Below, in pieces: positions 17,151 through 26,138 of a DNA stretch of 64,000 nucleotides. The DNA is from Bauldia sp. Lineage in GTDB: Bacteria > Pseudomonadota > Alphaproteobacteria > Rhizobiales > Kaistiaceae. A model generated the notes under the pieces. It was not told where the DNA came from, did no database searches, and worked only from the letters and a program-made list of their open reading frames with translations. The translations under genes and the position numbers were made by a program. Location: contig JBBCGQ010000001.1 of assembly GCA_037200845.1 (NCBI GenBank), forward strand, positions 496,001 to 560,000, written 5' to 3'. The first letter of the stretch is position 1; the number at the start of each line of letters is the position of its first letter.

Positions 17151-17379
17151 CCGCCGAACGGCACAAAGCACCGATACCAAGCGGCTGGGCGCCGTCGCGC
17201 TCGGCGCGCTTGCACTTGGCGCGTTCGCCGTCGGTGCGGTGGCCATAGGCGCGCTTGCCATCGGCAGGGTCGCCGTCGACCGTGGCAAAATCCGCCGCAT
17301 GCGCATCGGCACGCTTCAGGTTGGGCGGATCGAACGCTTGCCACGCGCTCCCTCCAGCGGCCCGCGCCGCGACGCATGA
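17140..17379 (+). CDS. Small hydrophobic repeat protein (79 aa)
   Basis: It starts ATG 17140, inside the last codons of queG, and ends overlapping the start of the next gene, so it is tightly packed in the operon. The centre is a regular five-residue pattern (LGAVALGALALGAFAVGAVA) followed by GKIRRMRIGTLQVGRIERL. The Ala-x-Gly periodicity can be read as one or two membrane hairpins or as a short left-handed beta-helix. Its function is unknown. The overlaps at both ends support a real gene rather than a composition artefact. Confidence 0.6.
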   Translation: MSRSRRTAQSTDTKRLGAVALGALALGAFAVGAVAIGALAIGRVAVDRGKIRRMRIGTLQVGRIERLPRAPSSGPRRDA

Positions 17380-17960
17380 CCGAGCCGCGTTTCTTCAAGT
17401 CGCAGAAAGAGTGGCGCGCGTGGCTGACAAAGAACCACGCCACGGCGACCGAGCTTCTGCTCGGCTTCCATAAGGCGAGCTCCGACGAGAAGGGCATCAC
17501 CTACAAGGAGGCGCTAGACGAGGCGCTGGCCTTCGGCTGGATCGATGCCGTGCGCGCCGGCGGCGACAAGACCTGGACGATCCGCTTCACGCGGCGTAAG
17601 GCGCGCAGCATCTGGAGCGCGGTCAACATCAAGCGCATCGCCAAGCTGAAAGCTGAAGGCAGGATGCACACCGCGGGACTCGCCGCTTTCGAGGCGCGCG
17701 ATCCGAAGCTGCAGAAGAAATATTCCTTCGAGAATCCCGACGCCAAACTCTCACCGGCGGATGCCAAGCGTTTCCGTGCCGACAAGCAGGCGTGGGCGAA
17801 TTTCGAAAGGATGCCGCCGTCGTACCGACACCCCGCGATATGGTGGGTGGTGAGCGCCAAGCAGGAGGCGACGCGCGAGCGCCGCCTCGCAACGCTGATC
17901 GCCGACTCCGCCGCCGGCGTCCGCCTGAAGCATCTCCGCCGCCCGGGAAAATCAGCATGA
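17376..17960 (+). CDS. YdeI/OmpD-associated family protein
   Basis: 194 aa, soluble. Family features are LLLGFHKASSDEKGITYKEA, DEALAFGWIDAVRAGGD and RFTRRKARSIWSAVNIKRI in the first half, and FERMPPSYRHPAIWWVVSAK near the C-terminus. The family is linked to stress or bacteriocin protection in name only; its biochemical role is not established. The ATG at 17376 overlaps the preceding stop by 4 bp and its own stop overlaps the next ATG by 4 bp, so four genes here form one translationally coupled run. Confidence 0.85.
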   Translation: MTEPRFFKSQKEWRAWLTKNHATATELLLGFHKASSDEKGITYKEALDEALAFGWIDAVRAGGDKTWTIRFTRRKARSIWSAVNIKRIAKLKAEGRMHTAGLAAFEARDPKLQKKYSFENPDAKLSPADAKRFRADKQAWANFERMPPSYRHPAIWWVVSAKQEATRERRLATLIADSAAGVRLKHLRRPGKSA

Positions 17961-18772
17961 GCGCGCCGCGCATTTTCGTCTTCGGCATGGGCTACACGGC
18001 GCGTGCCTTCGCGCGCGCGATGGACGGCCGCGCCGCGTCGTTCGCCGGCACGATGCGCGCCGATTTCGAGGCCGCGAATTTCGCCGACGCCACGCACATC
18101 GTCGTCTCGATCCCGCCCGGCGAGGCCGATCCGGTGCTCGCCCGCTACCGCGACGCGCTGCTCGCCGCGCCGGCGCTGCAATGGATCGGCTACCTGTCCT
18201 CGGTCGCCGTCTACGGCAACTACGGCGGCGCATGGGTCACCGAACGCACGACGCCGCACCCGAAACAGGCGCGTTCCACCGAGCGCCTCGCCGCCGAGAA
18301 AGCGTGGGCGAAATTTGCCCTCGATCGCAGCATCCCGCTGGCGACGTTCCGCATCGCCGGCATCTACGGCCCGGGGCGCAACGCCTTCGTCAATCTCGCC
18401 GAAGGCAAGGCGCACCGCATCGTGAAGCCGGGCCAGGTGTTCAACCGCATCCACGTCGGCGACATCGCCGCAGCTCTGGTCGAGGCCGTGGACCGCAACG
18501 CCGCCGGCATCTTCAATCTCGCCGACGACGAGCCGGCGCCGCCGCAGGACGTGGTGGCGTACGCGGCCGAGATGATGGGCGTCATCCCGCCGCCCGAGGC
18601 GCCGTTCGCCGGGGCCGACCTGTCGCCGATGGCGCGCAGTTTCTACGCCGACAACAAGCGCGTCTCGAACCGCCGGATGAAGGAGGAACTGGGCATCGCG
18701 CTCCGCTATCCGACTTACCGCGACGGCCTCGCCGCGCTCTGGCGCAACGGCAACTGGCGGGGCGAGACATGA
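17957..18772 (+). CDS. NAD(P)-dependent epimerase/SDR family protein (YeeZ-like)
   Basis: 271 aa. A short Rossmann start (IFVFGMGYTARAFARAMDG) is followed by HIVVSIPPGEADPVLARYR, WIGYLSSVAVYGNYGGAWV (the serine of the extended SDR triad) and RIAGIYGPGRNAFVNLAEG. The usual YxxxK appears weakened (RSTERLAAEKAW), as in the YeeZ group of SDR-like proteins. The substrate is unknown. The ATG at 17957 overlaps the upstream stop (ATGA), and the downstream gene starts inside its own stop region. Confidence 0.85.
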   Translation: MSAPRIFVFGMGYTARAFARAMDGRAASFAGTMRADFEAANFADATHIVVSIPPGEADPVLARYRDALLAAPALQWIGYLSSVAVYGNYGGAWVTERTTPHPKQARSTERLAAEKAWAKFALDRSIPLATFRIAGIYGPGRNAFVNLAEGKAHRIVKPGQVFNRIHVGDIAAALVEAVDRNAAGIFNLADDEPAPPQDVVAYAAEMMGVIPPPEAPFAGADLSPMARSFYADNKRVSNRRMKEELGIALRYPTYRDGLAALWRNGNWRGET

Positions 18773-19626
18773 CCAACAGGATCCAGCCACCCGCCGATGC
18801 CGCCGCCCGCCGGGCCGTGCCGCCGGTGATCGCCTACTCGGTCGACGGCCTGCCGCCGTTCGACGCCAAGTTCTATGCGAAGGCGCGCGACGGCGCCGAG
18901 AAGGTCTCCGAGGTCATCGTCCCGCCACGCGACGGCCGCGCCATCAGCATCCCCGCCGGGCATTTCTTCCGCATCGTCAGTGTCGATGGCCCGCAGGTCG
19001 GTGACCTCAATCTATGGAACGCGCACGACCTGTCGGAGCGATTCTTCTCGGGCAAGACGCGCGCCCTCCACGCGACGCATGTCTCCACCGGCGCGCGCCT
19101 GTGGAGCACGTTGCCGTATCTCCGCCCGCTCGCCACCATCACGAACGACACGCTCGGCTGGTACGGCTTCGACGCCGACGGCGCCGGCATCCACGACGTG
19201 ATCGGCACGCGCTGCGACCCGTACACCAACCTGCTGCTCAAGGGCGACGAGTATCATCACTGCTGCCATTCTAACCTGACACGCGCGCTCGCCGCCGAGA
19301 CCGGCATGCCGATCGCCGAAGCCGAAATGCACGTGCATGACGTGCTCAACGTCTTCATGTGCACGGGCTTCACGCACGACACGCACCAATATTTCATGAA
19401 GGCGAGTCCGGTGCGCCCCGGCGATCATCTCGAGATGTTCGCCGAGATCGACCTGATCGCGGCGCTGTCGGCGTGCCCGGGTGGCGATTGCGGCGCCAGC
19501 CACTCGGACGACGTCGCCGCCTGCTATCCGCTGAAGGTCGAGATCTGGCGGCCGCGCGCCGAGGCACTCGCCGGCTGGCGGCCGCCGCAGCCGAGCGCCT
19601 ATTCGCGCAACCATGGCGCGACCTGA
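18769..19626 (+). CDS. DUF1989 / urea carboxylase-associated family protein
   Basis: 285 aa, cytosolic. The family signature is clear: VIVPPRDGRAISIPAGHFFR, GDLNLWNAHDLSERF, a metal-binding-like cluster in LLKGDEYHHCCHSNLTRAL, and EMHVHDVLNVFMCTG with HTHQYF nearby, then LSACPGGDCGASHSDDVAAC. The His and Cys residues suggest metal binding. DUF1989 proteins accompany urea carboxylase or guanidine-degrading enzymes, but none is adjacent here, so the substrate stays open. The ATG at 18769 overlaps the previous stop by 4 bp. Confidence 0.85.
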   Translation: MTNRIQPPADAAARRAVPPVIAYSVDGLPPFDAKFYAKARDGAEKVSEVIVPPRDGRAISIPAGHFFRIVSVDGPQVGDLNLWNAHDLSERFFSGKTRALHATHVSTGARLWSTLPYLRPLATITNDTLGWYGFDADGAGIHDVIGTRCDPYTNLLLKGDEYHHCCHSNLTRALAAETGMPIAEAEMHVHDVLNVFMCTGFTHDTHQYFMKASPVRPGDHLEMFAEIDLIAALSACPGGDCGASHSDDVAACYPLKVEIWRPRAEALAGWRPPQPSAYSRNHGAT

Positions 19627-19736
19627 ACCCGTCGCGTCTGCCCTTGCTTTGCCGGCTCGGCGGGACATATCCTGTTGCAGCGCAAAACCCGGCCGGGGGG
19701 CTGGCTAAGCGCCCGTAACCGAAGGGTTTCTGCGGG

Positions 19737-20990
19737 TTGTCCTACTACCAGCTCTACGAACTCAATCATGCGGCAATGGGACCGTTCCGCGCCGCAGCGG
19801 ATGCGGCGAAGCTCTATTTCCAGAACCCGCTGAACCCGCTGTCGCAGACCCCGTTCGGCCGTTCGATGGCCGCCGCCGCCGAAATGTTCGAGCGCACGAC
19901 GCGCCGCTACGGCAAGCCGGAATGGGGCCTCGCCGACACGTTGCTCCACGGCGTCCGCGTGCCGATCGTCGAGCGCATCGTGTGGGAGCGTCCCTTCGGC
20001 CGCGTCATCCATTTCGAGAAGGGCGCCGCCAAGAACGTCAGCGCCGCCGGCCAGCCGAAGCTGCTGATCGTCGCGCCGATGTCGGGCCACTATGCGACGC
20101 TGCTGCGCGGCACGGTCGCCACCATGCTGCCCGACCACGACGTCTACATCACCGACTGGATCGACGCGCGCATGGTGCCGCTGTCCGAGGGCAACTTCGA
20201 TCTCGACGACTACATCGATTACGTCGTTTCGATTTTGCATTTCCTCGGCCCGGGCGCGCACCTGATGGCGGTGTGCCAACCCTCGGTGCCGGTGCTCGCC
20301 GCCGTCGCGCTGATGTCGACGCGCGGCGATCCCAATTTGCCGGCGACGATGACGCTGATGGGCGGCCCGATCGACACGCGCATCAACCCGACGGCGGTCA
20401 ACACCGTCGCCAATACGCACGACCTCGAGTGGTTCCAGAAGAACGTCATCATGAAGGTGCCGTTCCCGCATCCGGGCTTCATGCGCGAGGTCTATCCGGG
20501 CTTCCTCCAGATCTCCGGCTTCCTGTCGATGAACATGGAGCGCCATGTCGAGGCGCACCGCGAATTCTTCCAGCACCTCGTCGATGGCGACGGCGAGGAT
20601 GCCGCCAAGCATCGCGACTTCTACGACGAGTACCTGGCGGTGATGGATCTCACCGCCGAGTTCTACCTGCAGACCGTCGACACGGTCTTCCTGCGGCACG
20701 CCCTCCCGAAGGGCGAGATGACCCACCGCAACGAGAAGGTCGACACGGCCGCGATCACCAAGGTCGCGCTGCTCACCGTCGAGGGCGAGAACGACGACAT
20801 CTCCGGCCTCGGCCAGACCAAGGCGGCGCAGACCATCACGCCCGGCATCCCGGCGGAGATGAAGACGCACTACATGCAGCCGAAGGTCGGCCACTACGGC
20901 GTCTTCAACGGCTCCCGTTTCCGCGCCGAAATCGCCCCGCGCATCGCCGATTTCATCGCGACACACGGGCGCAAGGCATCCGGCAAATAG
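19737..20990 (+). CDS. phaZ: Intracellular polyhydroxyalkanoate depolymerase
   Basis: 417 aa cytosolic alpha/beta hydrolase that mobilises stored polyhydroxybutyrate granules. The conserved N-terminus MSYYQLYELNHAAMGPFRAA comes from a TTG start at 19737, so the non-ATG start is well supported. The nucleophile region AVCQPSVPVLAAVALM carries the cysteine used instead of serine by intracellular depolymerases. The Asp in TVEGENDDISGLGQT and the His in KVGHYGVFNG complete the triad. Length is as usual for the family. The gene stands alone, 110 bp after the DUF1989 gene. Confidence 0.95.
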   Translation: MSYYQLYELNHAAMGPFRAAADAAKLYFQNPLNPLSQTPFGRSMAAAAEMFERTTRRYGKPEWGLADTLLHGVRVPIVERIVWERPFGRVIHFEKGAAKNVSAAGQPKLLIVAPMSGHYATLLRGTVATMLPDHDVYITDWIDARMVPLSEGNFDLDDYIDYVVSILHFLGPGAHLMAVCQPSVPVLAAVALMSTRGDPNLPATMTLMGGPIDTRINPTAVNTVANTHDLEWFQKNVIMKVPFPHPGFMREVYPGFLQISGFLSMNMERHVEAHREFFQHLVDGDGEDAAKHRDFYDEYLAVMDLTAEFYLQTVDTVFLRHALPKGEMTHRNEKVDTAAITKVALLTVEGENDDISGLGQTKAAQTITPGIPAEMKTHYMQPKVGHYGVFNGSRFRAEIAPRIADFIATHGRKASGK

Positions 20991-21109
20991 GCAGGCGGCA
21001 ATCGGAGCGCGTCCGACTGCCCATTGCCGACTGCCGAATGCCGATTTTCCTCCCTCCTTGTCGCATTTTGCTTGAATCGACCCTCCCCGTTTCCCACGTC
21101 CAATTCGTT

Positions 21110-21129
21110 ACGTACGATTGACGTACGAT
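21110..21129. promoter_or_regulatory. Pair of 9-bp direct repeats upstream of the DUF2852 gene
   Basis: ACGTACGAT occurs at 21110-21118 and again at 21121-21129, an 11-bp period, directly before the ribosome binding site AGGAGGGG. Helically phased direct repeats next to a start suggest an activator or repressor site. No regulator can be named. Confidence 0.4.
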
Positions 21130-21151
21130 ATAGGAGGGGAAGGGTACTGAA

Positions 21152-21583
21152 ATGACCTACGCGCATGCCTTACGGCCGGCCTGGACGCCGTTGACCGTAA
21201 TCCTGATGGTCCTCGGGTTCGCTGTCGCTTGGCCGCTCGGGTTGCTGGTGCTCGCCTACATCCTCTGGGGCAGCAATTTTCCCGGTGTTCGCAGTCACTT
21301 CGACGGCATGAAACGGGACTGGAACGACGCCTGGTGCGGTCCGCGCAACGGCTTCCGCTCCGAGCGTTCGTCTTATGGGTCGCGGAGCGGCAACGCCGCC
21401 TTCGACGACTACCGCGACGCCGAACTGAAGCGTCTCGACGAGGAACGCCGCAAGCTTGAGGAAGAGCGGGCGAATTTCGAGACCTACGTGCGCGACCTGC
21501 GCCGCGCCCGCGACAAGGACGAGTTCGATCGCTACATGGCCGACCGCAAGAAGCGGAAGGGCGCCGAGACTATCGACCTCTAG
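21152..21583 (+). CDS. DUF2852 domain-containing protein
   Basis: 143 aa. The N-terminal half has one or two membrane segments (TVILMVLGFAVAWPLGLLVL). A linker with WNDAWCGPRNGFRSE is followed by a charged coiled coil (RLDEERRKLEEERANFETYV) and a basic C-terminus. This layout is typical of DUF2852 proteins, which are almost confined to alphaproteobacteria and have no assigned function. The start at 21152 is preceded by a strong AGGAGGGG, and a rho-independent terminator follows at 21604. Confidence 0.9.
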   Translation: MTYAHALRPAWTPLTVILMVLGFAVAWPLGLLVLAYILWGSNFPGVRSHFDGMKRDWNDAWCGPRNGFRSERSSYGSRSGNAAFDDYRDAELKRLDEERRKLEEERANFETYVRDLRRARDKDEFDRYMADRKKRKGAETIDL

Positions 21584-21603
21584 CGTTGCGTACGAGTAAG
21601 GAG

Positions 21604-21632
21604 CGGCGGGGCCCACAAGCCCCGCCGTTTTT
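21604..21632 (+). terminator. Rho-independent terminator after the DUF2852 gene
   Basis: CGGCGGGGC (21604-21612) pairs perfectly with GCCCCGCCG (21619-21627) around a 6-nt loop and is followed by TTTTT. Confidence 0.93.
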
Positions 21633-21696
21633 CGTTTCCGTTCTGTCCCGCTGTGCCATGATCCTGGGCACCCCGAACTGATTCGCGAATCTTTCC

Positions 21697-22455
21697 ATGG
21701 CCTTCTTTGCCCGCCGCGCGGCGGAGCCCATCCCCGACAGCTTCGAGATCGCCACCGGCGCAGGCGTCGTGTCTGTCGATCTCCGCCGCCATCCGCGCGC
21801 TCGCAACTACACCCTGCGCGTCGCGGGCCCGGCCAGGGCGCCGGTGCTCACCATGCCGAAGCGCGGCACGCTGCATGAGGCGCGCCGCTTCCTCGACCGG
21901 CACGTCGACTGGCTGCAGCGCCAGATGGAGAAGCTGCCGGCGCCGACCGTGATTGCCGACGGCGCCTCGATCCCGCTCCGCGGCGCCATGCACGTCATCC
22001 GCCACCAGCCCGGCACGCGCGGCACGGTGTCGATCGGCACCGACCCGACCGGCCCGGCCATCATCGTTCCGACGCCCGGCATGGGGGATGCCGGGCAGGT
22101 CCGCCGGCGCGTCGTCGAGTTCCTGAAGCGCGAGGCCAAGCGCGACCTCGAATGGGCAGTCATTCGCCATACGCTCGCCGCCGGTGTCCGCGCCAAGGCC
22201 GTGCGGCTGCGCGACCAGACCAGCCGCTGGGGCTCATGCTCGGCCGACGGGCACCTGTCGTTCTCGTGGCGGCTGGTGATGGCCCCGCCGGCGGTGCTCG
22301 ACTACCTCTCCGCCCACGAGGTTGCCCACCTTCGCGAGCTCAACCATTCCTATCGCTTCTGGCACATCTGCAAGGCGCTGGCGCCGCAGTCCGACGCCGC
22401 CCGCACGTGGCTGCAGCAGAACGGCCCGGCGCTGCACGCCATCGGCGCGGAATAG
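21697..22455 (+). CDS. YgjP-like M48-superfamily metallopeptidase (DUF45)
   Basis: 252 aa, soluble. The C-terminal half has the SprT/YgjP-type zinc site YLSAHEVAHLRELNHSYRFW, with HExxH (HEVAH) and a third His downstream. It is preceded by RLRDQTSRWGSCSADGHLSF, the family's other signature. The N-terminal half (SVDLRRHPRARNYTLRV, then RRFLDRHVDWLQRQMEKL) is the usual DUF45 leader. The physiological substrate is unknown. The start at 21697 follows the terminator of the previous gene, so this is a separate transcription unit. Confidence 0.92.
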   Translation: MAFFARRAAEPIPDSFEIATGAGVVSVDLRRHPRARNYTLRVAGPARAPVLTMPKRGTLHEARRFLDRHVDWLQRQMEKLPAPTVIADGASIPLRGAMHVIRHQPGTRGTVSIGTDPTGPAIIVPTPGMGDAGQVRRRVVEFLKREAKRDLEWAVIRHTLAAGVRAKAVRLRDQTSRWGSCSADGHLSFSWRLVMAPPAVLDYLSAHEVAHLRELNHSYRFWHICKALAPQSDAARTWLQQNGPALHAIGAE

Positions 22456-22562
22456 CCGCGCGCCGTATTCCGCTGAGCCGTATTGCGGCTATTTGGATTA
22501 GGCGGCACGGTCGCAAGGGCGTAAGGCTGAACCAGAGTTCCCGCCCGCGACCTTTTCCCTTC

Positions 22563-23753
22563 ATGCGCCTCAAGCCCGACACGCCCGCGTTCGTTCTGCT
22601 GCTCGCGTTCCTGACGATGATCGGGCCGCTGTCGACGGACATCTTCCTGCCGTCGATGCCGTCGATGGCGCTGATCTTCAACACCACGCCGGCCGGGATA
22701 CAGGCGACTCTCACCAGCTACTTCATCGGCTTCGCGCTGGCGCAACTGCTCTACGGCCCGATCTCCGATAGCATCGGCCGCCGCCCGGTGCTGCTCGGCG
22801 GCCTCGGCGCCTACACCGTCGCCAGTTTCATCTGCGTCGTCGCGCCCAGCATCGATGCGCTCATCGCCGCACGCTTTCTGCAGTCGGTCGCGGCCGCCGC
22901 GCCGGTCATCCTCGGCCGCACCATCGTGCGCGACATCCACTCCGGCGTCCGCGCCGGCCATCTCCTGGCGGTGATGGCGTCGATCATGGGCGTCGTCCCG
23001 ATCCTCGCGCCGGCGATCGGCGGCTTCCTCGAGACGCATTTCGGCTGGCAGTCGAGCTTCTGGGTGATGACCGCGATCGGCGTCGCCGGCACCGCCGTCG
23101 TCGCTTTTGCCTTGCCGGAGACGATCCGCGAGCGCCGCGCCGAGCGCCTGTCGCTGTCGAGCATCCTCGGCTCGTACGCGATCGTCGCGCGGAGCTCCGT
23201 CTTCCGCGCCTACGCCGCGTTCGTCTGCTGCGCCTACGCCGGCCTTATCCTCTACGTCGGCGTCTCGTCGTTCATCGTGCAGGGGCGCTACGGCCTGTCG
23301 CCGGTCGGCTACGGCCTGATCTTCGCGTTGGGTGCCGCGGCCTTCGTCCTCGGCACCTACCTCGGCCGCGTCGTCTCCCGCCGCAGCACGCTGCATCGCG
23401 CCGTCGGCGCCGGCGCGACGTTCCTGGCCGTCGGCGGCGCGCTGCTGCCGCTGGGCGTCGGCCTCGGTCCGGGCAACATCGCCGAATTCATCGTGCCGGT
23501 CGCGATCTTCATGACCGGCATCGGCATCATCATTCCACAGGCGCTGGCCGCGGCGCTGACGCCGTTTCCCGAGCGCGCCGGCGCCGCGTCATCGCTGATC
23601 GGCTTCCTGCACATGGGCACGGCGGCGATCGTGCTGATGCTGGCCGGCACGGTGTTCGGCGCCGATCCGCTGGCCAACGCCTGCCTGCTCGGCGTCAGCG
23701 GCATCGGCGCGGCCCTGATCTACGTCGCAACAAGAAAAGCGAGGCTGGCCTAA
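22563..23753 (+). CDS. Bcr/CflA-type drug efflux MFS transporter
   Basis: 396 aa, 12 predicted membrane helices, inner-membrane proton-driven exporter. The N-terminal helix TFLTMIGPLSTDIFLPSMPS-like segment and the motif A loop YGPISDSIGRRPVLLGG fit the Bcr/CflA (DHA1) subfamily. AVMASIMGVVPILAPAIGG-type motif C of drug:H+ antiporters is present. The open frame extends far upstream into the metallopeptidase, but the ATG at 22563 gives the normal N-terminus. The last 4 bp overlap the 3' end of the PBP gene on the other strand. The drug is not predictable. Confidence 0.9.
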   Translation: MRLKPDTPAFVLLLAFLTMIGPLSTDIFLPSMPSMALIFNTTPAGIQATLTSYFIGFALAQLLYGPISDSIGRRPVLLGGLGAYTVASFICVVAPSIDALIAARFLQSVAAAAPVILGRTIVRDIHSGVRAGHLLAVMASIMGVVPILAPAIGGFLETHFGWQSSFWVMTAIGVAGTAVVAFALPETIRERRAERLSLSSILGSYAIVARSSVFRAYAAFVCCAYAGLILYVGVSSFIVQGRYGLSPVGYGLIFALGAAAFVLGTYLGRVVSRRSTLHRAVGAGATFLAVGGALLPLGVGLGPGNIAEFIVPVAIFMTGIGIIIPQALAAALTPFPERAGAASSLIGFLHMGTAAIVLMLAGTVFGADPLANACLLGVSGIGAALIYVATRKARLA

Positions 23754-25873
23754 CCGCCGAACAGCCGCTCGAAGAAGCCGCGCCGTTTCGCCGGCGGCGC
23801 GTTGCCGCCGACGTCCGCAGGCGGCGTCGTGCCGTCGCTGGTCCAGCCGTCGTCTTCGGCCTGCGCCAGCGCATCGCCGATCGGATCGTCGTGCGTCAGC
23901 ACCAGCGGCCGCCCGTCCTCGCCGAGCGACACCGGCGGCGTCGGCAAGGCAGCGACCGCGCCGCTGCCGCCACCGTAGCGGTAGTTGCCGGGCAGCTCCG
24001 CCGTCTGCACGCCGGCAAGCGCGTCGGTCATGAACCGGTTCCACGCGATCGCCGGCAGGTTCGATCCGCTCGCCTTCTTCGTCGGCTTGTCGTTGTCGTT
24101 GCCGAACCACACGCCGGCGGTCAGCACGCGCGTGTAGCCGACGAACCACGCGTCGCGGAAATCCTGGCTGGTGCCGGTCTTGCCGGCGGCGTCCCAGTCG
24201 GCGAGCGCCGCCTTGCGCCCGGTGCCCGAGTTGATCGTCTCGCGCAGCATCGCGTTCATCATGCCGACGTACATCGGGTCGATCACCTGACCGGGGCCGG
24301 AGCCGCTGCGCTCGTAGAGCGTGTCGCCGTTGGCCGTCATGATCCGGTCGATGACGTGCGGAATGATCCCGCGCCCGCCGTTGGAGAACGGCACGAACGC
24401 CGCCGTCATCTCCAGCGGCGTCACCTCGGACGTGCCGAGCGCGATCGACGGCGTCGCCATCAGCGGCGAGGTGATGCCGAGCCGCCGCGCCGTGGCGACC
24501 ACGGCCTGCGGGCCCACTTCGGCGGTGAGCTCGGCCGAGACGGTGTTGAGCGACTGGGAGAGGGCGGTGAGCAGCGTCACCGGCCCCTTGTAATTCTTCG
24601 ACGAATTCTGCGGCTTCCAGCCGTTGATCGAAATCGGCTGATCGACGCGCACGGTCTCCGGCACGAGCCCGTTTTCCAGCGCCGTGAGATAGACGAACGG
24701 CTTGAACGCCGAGCCCGGCTGGCGCAGCCCATCGACCGCGCGGTTGAACGGCGAGGTGCCGTAGTCGCGCCCGCCGACCAGCGCCTTGACCGCGCCGTCG
24801 GGATCGATCGCCACCAGCGCCGCCTGGCTGGCGCCGAATTTCGCGCCGTCCTCGTTCAGCGTATCGGCGACCGCGCGCTGCGCCGACGCCTGCAGGCGGA
24901 GGTCGATCGAGGTGTCGACGATGATGTCCTGATCGACGCTGCCGATGTAGTTGGGCAACTGGTCCATCACCCAATCGGCAACGTAGCGACCGCTTCCCCC
25001 CGCAACGTCGCGCACCGGCTTCACCTCGGTCGATAGCGCCAGCGACGTTTCGCGGTCGCCGATGAAGCCGGCGTCATGCATCGCGGTCAGCACCTGCTGC
25101 GCCCGCGCCTCCGACGCCTGCGGATGAAGGATCGGCGAATAGTTCGACGGCGCCTTGAGCAGCGCGGCGAGCGTCGCCGCCTCCGCCAGGTTGACGTTGC
25201 GCGCCGACTTGCCGAAGTAGCGATGCGCCGCGGCATCGACGCCATAGGCGCCGGCGCCGAGATAGACGCGGTTGAGGTAGAGCTCGAGTATCTGCTTCTT
25301 GGTCAGCCGCGCCTCGAGCCACACGGCGAGGATCGCCTCCTGCACCTTGCGCTCGAAGGTGCGATCCGGCTTCAGGAACAGATTCTTGGCGAGCTGCTGC
25401 GTCAGCGTCGAGCCGCCCTGCACGACGCCGCCCGACGTCAGGTTGACGAACATCGCGCGCGCCAGCCCGATCGGGTCGATGCCGAAGTGCCAGTAGAAGC
25501 GCCGGTCCTCAATCGCGATCACGGCTTGAGGCAGGTACGGTGGCATCTCGTCGAGCGTCAGGCTCTGTCCGGAAGAATCGCCGCGGTTGGTGATCAGCGA
25601 TCCGTCGGCGGCGAGGATGCGGACGTTCGCGGCGCGCTGCGGCACCGTCCAGTCGGCCATCGGCGGCAGCGTCGAGGCGTAGTAGCCGGCGACCGCCGCC
25701 AGCGCCCCGGCACCGACGACGAACAGAACGAGGAACGCGCGCACCAGCCGGCTGACCAGGCCGCGCCGGCTCTTGTTTTTCTTCTTCTTTTTCTTGCCGC
25801 TGGATTTGCGGCCACGGGCCTTTTGCCCGTCACGTGAAGCCACGGCCCGCCCGGCGTCCTCGTCGTTCGTCAT
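23750..25873 (-). CDS. Penicillin-binding protein 1A family (class A, bifunctional)
   Basis: 707 aa inner-membrane enzyme that polymerises and cross-links peptidoglycan. A basic cytoplasmic leader (GKKKKKKNKSRRG) precedes one membrane helix (FLVLFVVGAGALAAVAGYYA). The glycosyltransferase 51 domain has IEDRRFYWHFGID, with the catalytic Glu, and GGSTLTQQLAKNLFLK. The transpeptidase domain has the SxxK box in RQPGSAFKPF, SxN in SQSLNTV and KTGT in AAGKTGTSQDF. All catalytic motifs are intact. The C-terminal tail is Pro/Gly-rich. Confidence 0.95.
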   Translation of the reverse strand: MTNDEDAGRAVASRDGQKARGRKSSGKKKKKKNKSRRGLVSRLVRAFLVLFVVGAGALAAVAGYYASTLPPMADWTVPQRAANVRILAADGSLITNRGDSSGQSLTLDEMPPYLPQAVIAIEDRRFYWHFGIDPIGLARAMFVNLTSGGVVQGGSTLTQQLAKNLFLKPDRTFERKVQEAILAVWLEARLTKKQILELYLNRVYLGAGAYGVDAAAHRYFGKSARNVNLAEAATLAALLKAPSNYSPILHPQASEARAQQVLTAMHDAGFIGDRETSLALSTEVKPVRDVAGGSGRYVADWVMDQLPNYIGSVDQDIIVDTSIDLRLQASAQRAVADTLNEDGAKFGASQAALVAIDPDGAVKALVGGRDYGTSPFNRAVDGLRQPGSAFKPFVYLTALENGLVPETVRVDQPISINGWKPQNSSKNYKGPVTLLTALSQSLNTVSAELTAEVGPQAVVATARRLGITSPLMATPSIALGTSEVTPLEMTAAFVPFSNGGRGIIPHVIDRIMTANGDTLYERSGSGPGQVIDPMYVGMMNAMLRETINSGTGRKAALADWDAAGKTGTSQDFRDAWFVGYTRVLTAGVWFGNDNDKPTKKASGSNLPAIAWNRFMTDALAGVQTAELPGNYRYGGGSGAVAALPTPPVSLGEDGRPLVLTHDDPIGDALAQAEDDGWTSDGTTPPADVGGNAPPAKRRGFFERLFGG

Positions 25874-26102
25874 GGGATGACGAAAACGACGCTAAATACG
25901 GCGATTTAAGGCGCGGTTAAGGGTGCGGCGCTCCAATCGAACGGAATCGAGGTGATTCCGATTTCGCGTATGTCAATCGCAGCGCGATCCTGTTCCGTTC
26001 ACATTTCGCCTAGCAACCGCATCCCGATCGTCAAAAAAGACTAATAAAATCAATTACATGATAGATGACATTCAGTCAGCCTTAAAAAAGCTAACACCAT
26101 GT

Positions 26103-26131
26103 TTGACTTTGGATTCCTGCGATCATATATC
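26103..26131 (+). promoter_or_regulatory. Sigma-70-type promoter placing transcription start at the ATG
   Basis: TTGACT (26103-26108), a 17-bp spacer and TATATC (26126-26131). The expected start point falls at about 26138-26139, which is the ATG of the following gene, so the mRNA should be leaderless. The surrounding 25874-26138 is AT-rich and otherwise shows no gene. Confidence 0.65.
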
Positions 26132-26138
26132 GTCCAAT

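Noticed and set aside
26058-26138. Upstream ATG extending the leaderless gene by 27 codons
   Set aside because: A promoter with consensus spacing lies between the two ATGs, and the added residues look unlike the rest of the protein.
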